Origin: Candidatus Mediterraneibacter surreyensis
GTDB lineage: Bacteria; Bacillota; Clostridia; Lachnospirales; Lachnospiraceae
DNA: 64,000 bases
NCBI GenBank assembly: GCA_019118885.1
Contig: DWYB01000086.1
Span: 38,640-102,639, forward strand
Reading direction: 5' to 3'
Below, piece by piece: positions 8,364 to 17,973 of this stretch. The position numbers and the translations under genes were made by a program. The notes beneath the pieces are model-generated. The model searched no databases. It was not told the DNA's origin and saw only the letters and a list, made by a program, of their open reading frames with translations. Positions within the stretch are counted from its first letter, which is position 1. Every line of letters starts with the position of its first letter.

Positions 8364-9920
8364 ATGTTTACGGTTCTGATAGTAGATGATGAGAAACTTG
8401 AGAGAAACGGGGTGAAATTTCTTCTTAAGCGCGAAAAGGAGGAGTTTCACATCATAGAGGCGGTGAATGGAAAAGACGCCGTGGGAATTCTTGCGTCGAA
8501 TCATGTGGATATTCTGTTATCCGACGTGAAGATGCCTTATATGAACGGACTGGATCTGGCCGGCCATGTGAAAGAAAAATATCCGGATATTGAGATTGTC
8601 ATTTTCAGCGGCTACAATGATTTTTCCTATGCCCGGGAGGCGCTGAGATACGGTGTGGTGGATTATGTCTTAAAGCCGGTGGATCCGGCGGAGTTCCACA
8701 AGACAATGGAACGGGTGATCGGGCATATCAAAGCATACAGAGCGGAGAAAGAAAAGCAGGATCGTCAGGAAGATTATCTGAAAAAGTATTTTCTCCAGGA
8801 GTGGCTCTATACGGAGAACAAGAAGAGTGAAGAGAACCTGGCAGTTCTTACAGAGGATCCCCAGGATATCCTGAACCGCTGTACAAGGATGATCCTTGCA
8901 GGGGCGTCCAATGCGTTTTTTGAGACGGAAGAGGAACATTTTATCGGAAATCTAAGAGACCGGCTGCAGAGAGAATTGTACTATGTCAATCTGAATTCCA
9001 ATGAGTCGCTGTTTTTGTTTACAGAAAAGTATGCGGATTATGGGGAACTGGCGGAAAGTTTATACCAGTTTTTCCTTCGGCAGTATGACAGTGAGTGTTA
9101 TTTTGCAGTCAGCCGTCCATTGGACGGATGGAGAAGTTTCCCTTCTGAATTCCGCCAGTTGGAGAGTCTTCTGGGCAGGCAGTTCTATCAGCCGGAACGC
9201 CATGTGATGCTGAACGGAAAGCCCGCGGATCCGGCGGGAAAGGTGACGGAGCCTGATTCGGAACTGACAGAACAGATCTCTAAAGATATAAAATATAAAG
9301 ATGTTCTGCATCTGAAAGAAGACTTTGGGAAACTGGAACAGAAATATCGTCAGGAAAAGTCGTTTTCCGAGATGTATGTCAAATTTGTATTTTCCGGAAT
9401 TGTAAAAGAGATATATGAGCAGTTCCCTGAGATGGGTGAGAAGGAACTGGCGAAAAAGGTAGAGAAGATGTACCGGTGCAGGAAAATCGGAGACCTTCTG
9501 GATATTGTGGATGACGCGATAGCGGAATTTGAAGCGTATATTAAGAATCAGAAGGGCGGGGCCCGTAAAGAGGTTGTACAGGTGAGAAATTATATCCTGC
9601 ATCACTATAGTGAGAAGAACTTAAGCCCGGAGCATCTGGCGGCCATGGTGTATCTGTCGCCGGGCTATCTCAGCACGGTGTTTAAGGATGAGACGGGAGT
9701 TACCATGAACCGGTATGTCAGAGAGGTGCGGATGAACAAGGCAAAGGAACTGCTGGAGAATACAAATATGAAGATCTCCGGGATCAGTGCAGAAGTGGGA
9801 TTCTCGAGCAGTACATATTTCTGCCGAAGCTTTCGTGAGTTCTTCGGGGTATCTCCGGAATCGTGCAGGAAAGGACAAACTGTAGATGAAACGAATGGAC
9901 AGAAAGTTCAGGAATCTTAA
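8364..9920 (+). CDS. YesN-type response regulator (receiver + AraC HTH)
   Basis: Transcription regulator of 518 residues that pairs with the YesM-type kinase encoded next. The receiver covers about 1-120, with acidic pocket D8-D9, phosphoacceptor Asp54 (SDVKMP) and Lys near 105 (VLKPVD). A long central helical region of unknown fold follows (about 125-400). The C-terminal AraC HTH pair is at about 410-510 (LSPGYLSTVFKDETG, GFSSSTYFCRSFREFFG). ATG 8364 has GGGAGGA upstream. The gene overlaps the kinase start by 35 bp. Position next to the sugar ABC operon suggests that operon as its target. Confidence 0.92.
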   Translation: MFTVLIVDDEKLERNGVKFLLKREKEEFHIIEAVNGKDAVGILASNHVDILLSDVKMPYMNGLDLAGHVKEKYPDIEIVIFSGYNDFSYAREALRYGVVDYVLKPVDPAEFHKTMERVIGHIKAYRAEKEKQDRQEDYLKKYFLQEWLYTENKKSEENLAVLTEDPQDILNRCTRMILAGASNAFFETEEEHFIGNLRDRLQRELYYVNLNSNESLFLFTEKYADYGELAESLYQFFLRQYDSECYFAVSRPLDGWRSFPSEFRQLESLLGRQFYQPERHVMLNGKPADPAGKVTEPDSELTEQISKDIKYKDVLHLKEDFGKLEQKYRQEKSFSEMYVKFVFSGIVKEIYEQFPEMGEKELAKKVEKMYRCRKIGDLLDIVDDAIAEFEAYIKNQKGGARKEVVQVRNYILHHYSEKNLSPEHLAAMVYLSPGYLSTVFKDETGVTMNRYVREVRMNKAKELLENTNMKISGISAEVGFSSSTYFCRSFREFFGVSPESCRKGQTVDETNGQKVQES

Positions 9921-11580
9921 ATATCGTTATAAAATCACCCTGCTGGTGTTGGGGGCAGGTATTTTGCCTGTGGTGATCATGGCGGTTTATTTCCTCCGGG
10001 GAATGATCGTGAATATACAATCCCAGGAAATGGATAATATGGAAAAGGTGATCGAGCAGTCGGTAAACACGATGACCAATCAGGCAAATATCTATGAAAA
10101 TCTGGTGGATTACCTCTCCTATTCCAGAGAATTGCGTGATATTGTGACCATGGAGCCACAGTCGGATTATCTCACTTATCTGGAGTATGTGGACGTCATA
10201 GATCCTCTTCTTCAGATGCCCCAGGTCTATCACAATGAGATCGAGGGAATCACACTTTATTCTGAGAGCATCGAGGTCCCTCATGGAAATATGCTGATGC
10301 CGCTGTCGCAGGCGGAGGGCGAGATCTGGTACTCAAAGCTGGACGACACTTCCAGGATGCAGTGGACTGTGATACGGGGCAATTCGCCCAAGATCACTGT
10401 CTCCAGAAGATTTTATGACGGCGACGAGAGTACCGCGGTTCTGGCGATGTCTCTGGACTATGACACGATGCTGCGTCCCTTTACGGATCGCCTGACAGAA
10501 AATATGGGCGGGCTGATCCTGGACAGCGATGGAAATGTCGTATATTCATCCGCTGTCATGGAGGAAAAATATCAGCCTGAGCAGCCGGAATCTATCGACT
10601 ATATTCAGCGGAATTACAGTTATTATATGGGCGAGATGGAGGAGACGGGATGGAAGTTCTGCATGTACCGTCCGACGGAACAGGTTATGGATGGCGTGTA
10701 CAGACTGATCCTGCAGAGTCTGCCGGTGCTTCTCGTCTGTATATTAGCGCTGGCGGCGGCGGGATATCTTTTCTCAAAAGGTCTTGTTCAGCCATTGGAG
10801 CGGCTGACGGAGAACATGAACCAGATTCAGCTGGGATTCAGAAAAGTTACGGTGAGCAGTGACTACAATGATGAAGTGGGGGTACTGATCCGGTCATTTC
10901 GCAGGATGATGGATGAGATGAACCGTCTGATCTCCGAAGTGTATGAGAGTAAGATCAAGCTTCAGAACACGGAGATGAAAGCCCTGCAGGCACAGATTAA
11001 TCCTCATTTCCTCTATAATTCACTGTCGATCATTAACTGGAAAGCTCTGGAGGCGGACCAGGAAGATATCAGTAAGGTGACTCTTGCTTTGTCCACATAT
11101 TACCGGACAAGTCTGAATCGCGGCGAGACATTGACGACAGTTGAAAATGAGATCAACAATATCAGAGCATATCTCAGGATTCAGCTCATTATGCATGACA
11201 ACAGTTTCAAGGTGATCGAAGACATTGATATGGACGCGGGAGAATATCGGATCCCTAAACTGATTCTTCAGCCTCTTGTGGAAAACTCGATCGATCACGG
11301 CCTTGATATGTCGGAAAAGGAAGAAAAATGTCTGTGGCTTACAGTCAGCCAGGAAGAGGACACTCTATTGTTTGAAATCCGTGATAACGGAGTAGGTATG
11401 GAGCAGGAAAAGGCAGACGAAATCGTGTCATATCATTCAAAAGGATACGGGCTGCGCAATGTCTACGAGCGGATACGGGTGCTCTACGGTGAGAAAGGAC
11501 ATATGAATATTACGAGCCGTGTAGGTGAGGGAACCCGGATACAGATCAGAGTACCGAAGAAGACAGAGGAGAAGAAATGA
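9886..11580 (+). CDS. YesM-type sensor histidine kinase
   Basis: Membrane sensor kinase of 564 residues. It has an N-terminal helix (about 18-40), an extracellular dCache-like sensor region (about 42-275), a second helix (about 280-300), HAMP (about 300-355), a His_kinase domain with INPHFLYNS near residue 371, and a HATPase with NGVGM and GYGLRNV motifs. This layout is that of LytS/YesM kinases, which usually sense sugars directly or through a binding protein. It overlaps the regulator gene upstream and shares ATGA with the binding protein gene downstream, so the three form one coupled unit. Confidence 0.92.
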   Translation: MKRMDRKFRNLKYRYKITLLVLGAGILPVVIMAVYFLRGMIVNIQSQEMDNMEKVIEQSVNTMTNQANIYENLVDYLSYSRELRDIVTMEPQSDYLTYLEYVDVIDPLLQMPQVYHNEIEGITLYSESIEVPHGNMLMPLSQAEGEIWYSKLDDTSRMQWTVIRGNSPKITVSRRFYDGDESTAVLAMSLDYDTMLRPFTDRLTENMGGLILDSDGNVVYSSAVMEEKYQPEQPESIDYIQRNYSYYMGEMEETGWKFCMYRPTEQVMDGVYRLILQSLPVLLVCILALAAAGYLFSKGLVQPLERLTENMNQIQLGFRKVTVSSDYNDEVGVLIRSFRRMMDEMNRLISEVYESKIKLQNTEMKALQAQINPHFLYNSLSIINWKALEADQEDISKVTLALSTYYRTSLNRGETLTTVENEINNIRAYLRIQLIMHDNSFKVIEDIDMDAGEYRIPKLILQPLVENSIDHGLDMSEKEEKCLWLTVSQEEDTLLFEIRDNGVGMEQEKADEIVSYHSKGYGLRNVYERIRVLYGEKGHMNITSRVGEGTRIQIRVPKKTEEKK

Positions 11581-13292
11581 CAGGTAAGAAACGTTACAGG
11601 AAAATGATCCCGGCAGCAATATTATGTATTGTGGGAATCATTGTTTTTGCGCTGCTCTGGCAGAACAGGGCGCCCCAGGAGGGACGGGAAGAATCTTCCG
11701 AAAGCTCCGGGGAGACGACGGCAAAGGAAGAACAATGGAGGGCCGCGGAGACTACGCCTCTCGGGAAGTATCCGGAGACTGTCGAATATACCCTGGGGAA
11801 AATATCCGGGGCAAATAACTCTAATCTTCCAATAGGCGATACATATGAGGATAATGCATATACCAGGTACCTGAGGAATGTCTTGAATATCCAGAATATA
11901 AATGTCTTTGCGCTGGAGGCGGACGGTTCCTATGAAGAGGCGCTGGCAGCGGCTATATCAGACAGAGATATACCGGACGTGATGGTGGTAAATGGAAGAG
12001 ACAATCTGGCCCGGCTGGTGGAGAGCGGTATGATAGCGGATCTTTCGGAGGTGTATGAGCAGTGTACTACGGACACTATCAAGGAGATGTACGACAGTTA
12101 CGGTGATTTTCTCCTGGATTCAGCTACGTTTGACGGGAAACTTTACGCGCTGCCCAATGCGGAGATCGACGACGGGGCCATGATGCTCTGGCTTCGGGAT
12201 GATTGGATCGAAAAACTCGGCCTGAAAAAGCCGGAGACAATGGAAGAGGCCATGGACGTTGTTAAGGCCTTTGTAGAAAACGATGTGGCAGGGAACGGAG
12301 AGACGGTAGGACTTGCCTGCAGTACAGGACTGATCGCGGGATCAGACGAGACGTACGGCGTAGATACCGTATTTACGAAATACGGCTCGGTTCCGGAGAA
12401 CTGGATCCTGAACGACAATGGTGAAGTGGAATACGGATCTTTGACGCAGGAGACGAAAGAGGCGCTGGGATATCTGAATGAACTGTATGAGAGCGGTGTG
12501 ATTGACTCCAGATTCCTTCTCAGAAAGACGGAAAATATAGACGAGCTTGTGATAGACGGCAAATGCGGCGCCATCTTCGGGCGCTGGTGGGCGCCGAATA
12601 ATCCGCTGAACGCTTCCTACGACGCGGATCATACGGCTGACTGGGAACCCTACTTCCTCACCGCGGAGGAAGAAAATCAGGTACAGACCTTTGCATCTTT
12701 TGACGACTGGATGTATGTGGTAGTACGGAAAGGGTATGAGCATCCGGAGATCGTAGGCAAATACGTGAGCGCTATTTTTGATTATTCCAGGTATGAGGAC
12801 AATCAGTATGCAAGGGAAGTAAATGAATACTTTTCTATTAATGTTGATCCCACGGCAAGGCCTATGAATATTAATGTGGATTACAGGGATGCGCTTTACC
12901 GTTCCGGAGAAAACATAAGAAAGGCGCTGACCAACGAGATAAGCATTACGCAGTTATCCGGTCTGGAGCGGTCGTATTATGACACCTGCCGTTCTTTTGT
13001 CGGAGGAAGTCTTACCACTGCCAACGGATGGGCCGCATATACGTCCAGAGTTACTGCGGTGGATACGCTTGTTGATGGCGGCATAAAGGAAGAAAAACTT
13101 CTTTTTATGGGAGATGTAGATGCGGAGATCCCACAGGAACTGCAGGATCTGGAGCAGCAGACGTTTCTTCAGATCATCGTGGGCGAGAAACCTCTGGATT
13201 ACTTTGATACATTTGTGGTAGAATGGTATGAAAACGGCGGACGGGAACTGACAGATTCCGTCAGGGAAGCCTATGCGGCGACTTTGAAATAA
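11577..13292 (+). CDS. Membrane-anchored solute-binding protein co-encoded with YesM/YesN
   Basis: Extracellular solute-binding protein of the large LipO/YtcQ-like type, 571 residues. The N terminus is a basic segment and one hydrophobic helix (about 10-28). The only Cys there (C17) is not in a lipobox, so it should be a helix-anchored rather than lipid-anchored protein. A Glu/Ser-rich linker follows, then the binding fold (for example the DDGAMMLWLRDDWIEKLGLKKP segment region, about 198-220). It starts inside the kinase stop (ATGA) and has no permease genes of its own. I infer an accessory sensor that presents ligand to the kinase; a second ligand-binding role for the nearby importer is possible. 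Confidence 0.82.
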   Translation: MTGKKRYRKMIPAAILCIVGIIVFALLWQNRAPQEGREESSESSGETTAKEEQWRAAETTPLGKYPETVEYTLGKISGANNSNLPIGDTYEDNAYTRYLRNVLNIQNINVFALEADGSYEEALAAAISDRDIPDVMVVNGRDNLARLVESGMIADLSEVYEQCTTDTIKEMYDSYGDFLLDSATFDGKLYALPNAEIDDGAMMLWLRDDWIEKLGLKKPETMEEAMDVVKAFVENDVAGNGETVGLACSTGLIAGSDETYGVDTVFTKYGSVPENWILNDNGEVEYGSLTQETKEALGYLNELYESGVIDSRFLLRKTENIDELVIDGKCGAIFGRWWAPNNPLNASYDADHTADWEPYFLTAEEENQVQTFASFDDWMYVVVRKGYEHPEIVGKYVSAIFDYSRYEDNQYAREVNEYFSINVDPTARPMNINVDYRDALYRSGENIRKALTNEISITQLSGLERSYYDTCRSFVGGSLTTANGWAAYTSRVTAVDTLVDGGIKEEKLLFMGDVDAEIPQELQDLEQQTFLQIIVGEKPLDYFDTFVVEWYENGGRELTDSVREAYAATLK

Positions 13293-13379
13293 TCCGTCTG
13301 AGCGGACTGAAAGGGAAAGTCCAAAACAGAGACCGGAGACAGTATACCGGTAAGAACGAGACAGAAAGGGTATCCGTAC

Positions 13380-15530
13380 ATGGACATTAATCAGAAACTG
13401 ACAGAAGAACTGAATGTAAAGCGCTGGCAGATCGATGCAGCGGTAAAATTGATAGACGAGGGAAACACGATCCCCTTTATCTCAAGATACAGAAAGGAAG
13501 TCACCGGATCGCTCAATGACGAGCAGCTCAGAAAACTGCATGAGCGGCTGATGTATCTGCGCAATCTGGAAGAAAAGAAGGAACAGGTTATCTCCAGCAT
13601 TGAGGAACAGGGGAAGATGACGGAAGAACTGCGCAGCCAGATCCTGGCGGCGGAGACTCTTGTAACAGTGGAAGATCTGTACCGCCCGTATCGGCCGAAG
13701 AGGCGGACGCGCGCTACTATAGCTAAGGAGAAAGGTCTGGAGCCTCTGGCAGCTTACATCCTCCTTCAGAATGCGAAGGAACCTCTGGAAGAGACTGCAA
13801 AACAGTACATCTCGGAAGACAAAGAAGTTCTGACAGCGGCTGACGCGATCGCAGGCGCAAAAGATATTATCGCCGAGAATATTTCTGACAATGCGGATTA
13901 CAGAACATGGATCCGTCGGGTGACCATGAAAAAAGGAAAGGTCATATCTGTGGCCAAAGACCCGGAGGCCGAGTCCGTGTATGAGATGTATTATGAATTC
14001 GAGGAACCTGTTTCAAAACTGGCGGGGCATCGGATCCTGGCGCTGAACAGAGGGGAAAAGGAAAAGTTCCTGAATGTAAAAGTAGAGGCGCCGGAGGAGG
14101 AGATTCTTACTTATCTGGAGAAGAAGACGATACGCAGGGATAATCCGTATACGTCTCCGGTTCTGAAGCAGACGGTGGAGGACAGTTATCACCGGCTGAT
14201 CGCACCGGCCATCGAGCGGGAGATCCGCAACGAACTTACGGAGAAAGCGGAGGACGGAGCAATTGTAGTATTTGGAAAGAATCTTCAGCAGCTTCTTATG
14301 CAGCCGCCTATCACAGGACAGGTAGTGCTTGGCTGGGATCCGGCATTCCGTACGGGCTGTAAGCTGGCCGTGGTAGATCCTACCGGCAAGGTGATCGGCA
14401 CTACGGTCATCTATCCTACGGCTCCTACTACTCCTCAGAAGATCAAGGCGAGCAAAGATCTGCTCAAGAAGATCATTCCGAAATATCATATTTCTCTGAT
14501 CTCTCTTGGAAACGGAACCGCATCAAGGGAGTCCGAGCAGTTTATCGTGGAACTATTAAAAGAAATACCGGAGAAAGTACAGTATGTGATCGTCAATGAA
14601 GCGGGCGCGTCGGTGTATTCGGCAAGCAAGCTGGCCAGCGAGGAGTTCCCCAAGTTTGACGTAGGGCAGAGAAGCGCGGCGTCTATCGCAAGAAGACTGC
14701 AGGATCCTCTCGCAGAGCTGGTGAAGATCGATCCCAAGTCTATCGGAGTAGGGCAGTACCAGCATGACATGAATCAGAAAAAGCTGGGAGAGTCCTTAAG
14801 CGGTGTTGTAGAAGACTGCGTAAACAAAGTGGGAGTGGATCTGAATACGGCGTCTGCGCCGCTTCTCTCTTATATCTCCGGTATCAGCGGCGCCATCGCC
14901 AAGAATATCGTGGCTTATCGGGAGGAGAACGGACGGTTTACGGACAGAAGAGAACTTCTGAAAGTGCCGAAGCTTGGTCCTAAGGCCTACGAGCAGTGCG
15001 CAGGGTTTATGAGGATCCAGGGAGGAACGAATCCTCTGGATGCTACCGGAGTGCATCCGGAATCCTACGAAGCTGCGGAAAAGCTTTTGGAGAAACAGGG
15101 ATTTAAGACAGAGGATATTACAGAGCATCATTTGTCCGGTCTTTCCCTTACGATCAAAGATTATAAAAAACTGGCGGAAGAACTTGGAATCGGTGAGATC
15201 ACTCTGAGAGATATCGTTAAAGAACTTGAGAAACCTGCCCGGGATCCAAGAGATGAGATGCCTAAACCTATCCTTCGTACAGATGTGCTGGAGATGAAAG
15301 ATCTGAAGGAAGGAATGGTGCTTAAAGGAACTGTCCGCAATGTCATCGATTTCGGAGTATTTGTGGATATCGGCGTCCACCAGGACGGATTGGTACATAT
15401 CTCCCAGATCACGGACAGGTATATCAAACACCCGCTTGAGGTTGTGAGCGTGGGAGATATTGTAGATGTTAAAGTTATGAGTGTGGATCTGAAAAAGAAA
15501 CGGATCCAGCTCACGATGAGAGGGATCTGA
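13380..15530 (+). CDS. tex: Tex family RNA-binding transcription accessory protein
   Basis: 716 residues, the usual Tex length. It starts with the N-terminal helical Tex domain, has the YqgF/RNase H-like core around VLGWDPAFRTGCKLAVVD (about 320-337), the helix-hairpin-helix region (LNTASAPLLSYISGISGAIA and VPKLGPKAYEQCAGF, about 480-550), and a C-terminal S1 RNA-binding domain (about 635-715, GTVRNVIDFGVFVDIGVHQDG). Tex binds nucleic acids and affects transcription and stress tolerance. The gene is alone on its strand and converges on the HAD gene with only 7 bp between the stops. Confidence 0.95.
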   Translation: MDINQKLTEELNVKRWQIDAAVKLIDEGNTIPFISRYRKEVTGSLNDEQLRKLHERLMYLRNLEEKKEQVISSIEEQGKMTEELRSQILAAETLVTVEDLYRPYRPKRRTRATIAKEKGLEPLAAYILLQNAKEPLEETAKQYISEDKEVLTAADAIAGAKDIIAENISDNADYRTWIRRVTMKKGKVISVAKDPEAESVYEMYYEFEEPVSKLAGHRILALNRGEKEKFLNVKVEAPEEEILTYLEKKTIRRDNPYTSPVLKQTVEDSYHRLIAPAIEREIRNELTEKAEDGAIVVFGKNLQQLLMQPPITGQVVLGWDPAFRTGCKLAVVDPTGKVIGTTVIYPTAPTTPQKIKASKDLLKKIIPKYHISLISLGNGTASRESEQFIVELLKEIPEKVQYVIVNEAGASVYSASKLASEEFPKFDVGQRSAASIARRLQDPLAELVKIDPKSIGVGQYQHDMNQKKLGESLSGVVEDCVNKVGVDLNTASAPLLSYISGISGAIAKNIVAYREENGRFTDRRELLKVPKLGPKAYEQCAGFMRIQGGTNPLDATGVHPESYEAAEKLLEKQGFKTEDITEHHLSGLSLTIKDYKKLAEELGIGEITLRDIVKELEKPARDPRDEMPKPILRTDVLEMKDLKEGMVLKGTVRNVIDFGVFVDIGVHQDGLVHISQITDRYIKHPLEVVSVGDIVDVKVMSVDLKKKRIQLTMRGI

Positions 15531-15537
15531 TCTTTGA

Positions 15538-16161
15538 TCACTTCAGTAAAATACTGTACAGTTCCGAAGGAGTCTCGGGCAGATAATCTGCCGTGACTCC
15601 TTTGTTGTGTGTTCCCCACACTGCGAGAATGTGATCGATTCCCGCATTACATGCGCAGTTCATATCATGCTGTGTATCCCCTATATAGACGATGTCCTGC
15701 CTGGAGACCCCGGTTATCTCCATATATTTGATCAGCGGATCCGGAGCAGGTTTAGGGCTCTCTACATCATCAGAACAGATGATCGTGTCGAAATAGGAAC
15801 GGATAGGAACAGTGTTAAATACAAGATCCAGTTCTTCGTGTGTCCTGGAAGTGACGATTCCCAACAGACATCCTTGTTCTTTCAGACAGTCGAGAAGTTC
15901 AAGGATTCCGTCGAAGAGGCAGATCATATGAGCGTTTTTTCTCTCGTTTTCAATCCAGACTGTAAGAGTGGCGTCCGGATCGGAGGCTTTCAGCCTGTCC
16001 AGCGTGACTACGGAAGTACAGCCGAGTGAGAAAGTGAGTTCGCTGATGTCATAGCAGAATCCATCCGTAGTTTTCAGAGCCTGCTGGAGAGAACAGAGAA
16101 TGTTCTCTGAGGTGTTGATGAGCGTTCCATCGACGTCAAAGACAATGTGTTTGTATTTCAT
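15538..16161 (-). CDS. HAD-superfamily phosphatase (phosphoglycolate-phosphatase-like)
   Basis: Small-molecule phosphatase, 207 residues. Seen: motif I DVDGT near the N terminus (DVDGTLINT), motif II Thr/Ser (IVTSRT), the Lys motif SPKPAPDP, and the acidic motif IGDTQHDMNCACNAG. The helical cap lies between motifs I and II. I start at ATG 16161, which has AGGAGG upstream; the 27 extra codons before it are not family-like. The substrate is not readable; pyrophosphatase PpaX-like or phosphoglycolate activity are the usual options. Confidence 0.87.
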   Translation of the reverse strand: MKYKHIVFDVDGTLINTSENILCSLQQALKTTDGFCYDISELTFSLGCTSVVTLDRLKASDPDATLTVWIENERKNAHMICLFDGILELLDCLKEQGCLLGIVTSRTHEELDLVFNTVPIRSYFDTIICSDDVESPKPAPDPLIKYMEITGVSRQDIVYIGDTQHDMNCACNAGIDHILAVWGTHNKGVTADYLPETPSELYSILLK

Positions 16162-16276
16162 CGGATCCTCCTGTCCGCCGTAAGTCCGGCTATGAGTATT
16201 GGCGGAGCCTTTGCGTAATAGCTCCGTATGTATTAACGTCATTATAACAATGAATGATTTCGGAGTAAAGTATACC

Positions 16277-16305
16277 TTGACAATTGAAAAAATAGTTGTT
16301 ATATT
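16277..16305 (+). promoter_or_regulatory. Promoter of the DnaJ-like gene
   Basis: TTGACA (16277-16282), 17-bp spacer, TATATT (16300-16305): one of the best vegetative promoters in the window. No CIRCE element is seen, so HrcA control is not indicated. Confidence 0.8.
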
Positions 16306-16332
16306 ACAAATAGAACAAGTGGGGTGATTACA

Positions 16333-17322
16333 ATGACAGAAAAAAGAGATTATTATGAAGTGCTTGGCGTCAGCAGGAATGCGGACGAAGCGCAGATTAA
16401 AAAAGCATACAGAAAACTAGCGAAAAAGTATCACCCGGATACAAATGCGGGGGATGCAGATGCAGAACAGAAATTTAAAGAAGTGACGGAGGCATATACC
16501 GTCCTGAGTGATAAAGAAAAGAGAAAGATGTATGATCAGTTCGGCCATGCCGCATTCGACCAGACGGCGGGAGCAGGCGCCGGAGCCGGCGGCGCAGACG
16601 GCGGGTTCTGGAGAACATACGGCGGACCGGGAGGCGGATATCAGGAGTATCACTTTGAGGGAAACATGGATGATATCTTCGGAGATATTTTCGGGGATAT
16701 CTTTAAGCATGGAACCGGAGGAGGATTCGGCGGTTTTAACAACGGGTTTGCCAGAGGAAATTTTCCGCAGAAAGGCAGTGATGTGAGAGCCGAAGTCACA
16801 GTAGGATTCGATGAGGCGGCATTTGGCTGTGATAAAGTCATCCGCCTGCAAGATCCGTCCAATCCGGGCGGAGGAGTCCAGTCTCTTCAGGTGCATATTC
16901 CGGCGGGAATCGATACCGGTAAGTCGATCCGTCTGAAAGGCAAAGGAATGCCGGGAGTAAACGGCGGTGAAGCCGGCGACCTTCTGCTGAAAGTGACAGT
17001 TGCGGCGAAACCGGGATATGAGAGAAAGGGAATGGACGTCTACACGACCGTCCATGTACCGTTTACAACAGCGGCATTAGGCGGAGAGGCGGTTGTCCAT
17101 ACGCTGTACGGCAATGTTCTCTGCAAGATCAGGGAAGGCACGCAGTCAGGGTCCAAGATCCGGCTGAGAGGCAAAGGTATCGTCTCTATGAAAGATCCGT
17201 CCGTGCACGGCGACCAGTACGTGACAGTGGAAGTGGATGTTCCGCAGCATCTGACTCCGGCTGCAAAGCAGAAATTAAGAGAATTCGAAGCGGTCTGTGC
17301 GGGAAAGGCCAGAACAGCATAA
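16333..17322 (+). CDS. DnaJ/CbpA-type co-chaperone without zinc finger
   Basis: J-domain protein of 329 residues that stimulates DnaK-type Hsp70. The J domain is at about 3-70 with the HPD motif ([11 protein letters not shown]), followed by a Gly/Phe-rich region (about 75-150, [22 protein letters not shown]) and two C-terminal beta-barrel substrate domains. The CxxCxGxG zinc repeats of true DnaJ are absent, so it is a type II (CbpA-like) co-chaperone. I use ATG 16333 rather than the GTG at 16324, which overlaps the ribosome-binding bases. It is monocistronic, with its own promoter and terminator. Confidence 0.9.
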   Translation: MTEKRDYYEVLGVSRNADEAQIKKAYRKLAKKYHPDTNAGDADAEQKFKEVTEAYTVLSDKEKRKMYDQFGHAAFDQTAGAGAGAGGADGGFWRTYGGPGGGYQEYHFEGNMDDIFGDIFGDIFKHGTGGGFGGFNNGFARGNFPQKGSDVRAEVTVGFDEAAFGCDKVIRLQDPSNPGGGVQSLQVHIPAGIDTGKSIRLKGKGMPGVNGGEAGDLLLKVTVAAKPGYERKGMDVYTTVHVPFTTAALGGEAVVHTLYGNVLCKIREGTQSGSKIRLRGKGIVSMKDPSVHGDQYVTVEVDVPQHLTPAAKQKLREFEAVCAGKARTA

Positions 17323-17337
17323 ATAAAAAGCATATAG

Positions 17338-17383
17338 AAGGGTATACGGAAAGGCGAAAGGTCTGATCCGTATGCCCTTTTCT
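17338..17383 (+). terminator. Terminator after the DnaJ-like gene
   Basis: AAGGGTATACGGA (17338-17350) pairs with TCCGTATGCCCTT (17367-17379, one G-T pair), then TTTCTT. Confidence 0.8.
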
Positions 17384-17417
17384 TATTCTGTCCGCATTTC
17401 TTTTTCCCTGTCTTTTC

Positions 17418-17446
17418 TTGCGCTTGTCATATGAATTTGTTATGAT
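17418..17446 (+). promoter_or_regulatory. Probable rpiB promoter
   Basis: TTGCGC (17418-17423), 17-bp spacer, TATGAT (17441-17446), about 70 bp before the rpiB start. Confidence 0.5.
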
Positions 17447-17513
17447 TAAAAAGCAGAATATACAGACAGCGTTTCTTTTGAGCCAGCGCTGTCGGAAAGA
17501 AGGAAGATATATT

Positions 17514-17960
17514 ATGAAGATAGGTATAGGAAATGATCACTCAGCTTTGGAACTGAAAGCGGAGATCATAGATTTCCTGAAAGAAAAAGGACATGAGGTT
17601 GTAGATTACGGAACGGATTCGTCCGAGAGCTGCGATTACCCGGTTTACGGGGAGATGGTGGCGCGGGCGGTAGCATCGGGCGAGGTCGACCAGGGAATCC
17701 TGATCTGCGGAACCGGACTTGGCATATCGCTTGCAGCGAACAAGGTAAAGGGAATACGGGCGGCATTATGCAGCGAGCCGTTTACGGCAAAGATGGCTAG
17801 AGCTCACAACAACTGTAATATCCTTGCATTCGGAGCGAGAGTTGTGGGCGCGGAGCTGGCAAAGATGATTGTGGATACCTGGCTGAATACAGAGTTTGAG
17901 GGCGGGCGTCATCAGAGACGTGTGGACATGATCACGGAAATCGAGGAAAAAGAACAATAA
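17514..17960 (+). CDS. rpiB: Ribose-5-phosphate isomerase B
   Basis: Interconverts ribose-5-phosphate and ribulose-5-phosphate in the non-oxidative pentose phosphate pathway. 148 residues, the normal RpiB length. Seen: GNDHSALELK near the start, catalytic Cys65 in ICGTGLGIS, the HNNCN phosphate/base segment (about 99-103) and the C-terminal GGRHQRRV. LacA/LacB (galactose-6-phosphate isomerase) are close relatives, but the single gene without lac neighbours favours RpiB. ATG 17514 is preceded by AAGGAAG; the longer frame from 17418 is not supported. Confidence 0.92.
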   Translation: MKIGIGNDHSALELKAEIIDFLKEKGHEVVDYGTDSSESCDYPVYGEMVARAVASGEVDQGILICGTGLGISLAANKVKGIRAALCSEPFTAKMARAHNNCNILAFGARVVGAELAKMIVDTWLNTEFEGGRHQRRVDMITEIEEKEQ

Positions 17961-17973
17961 GAGAGGAGCTCAT

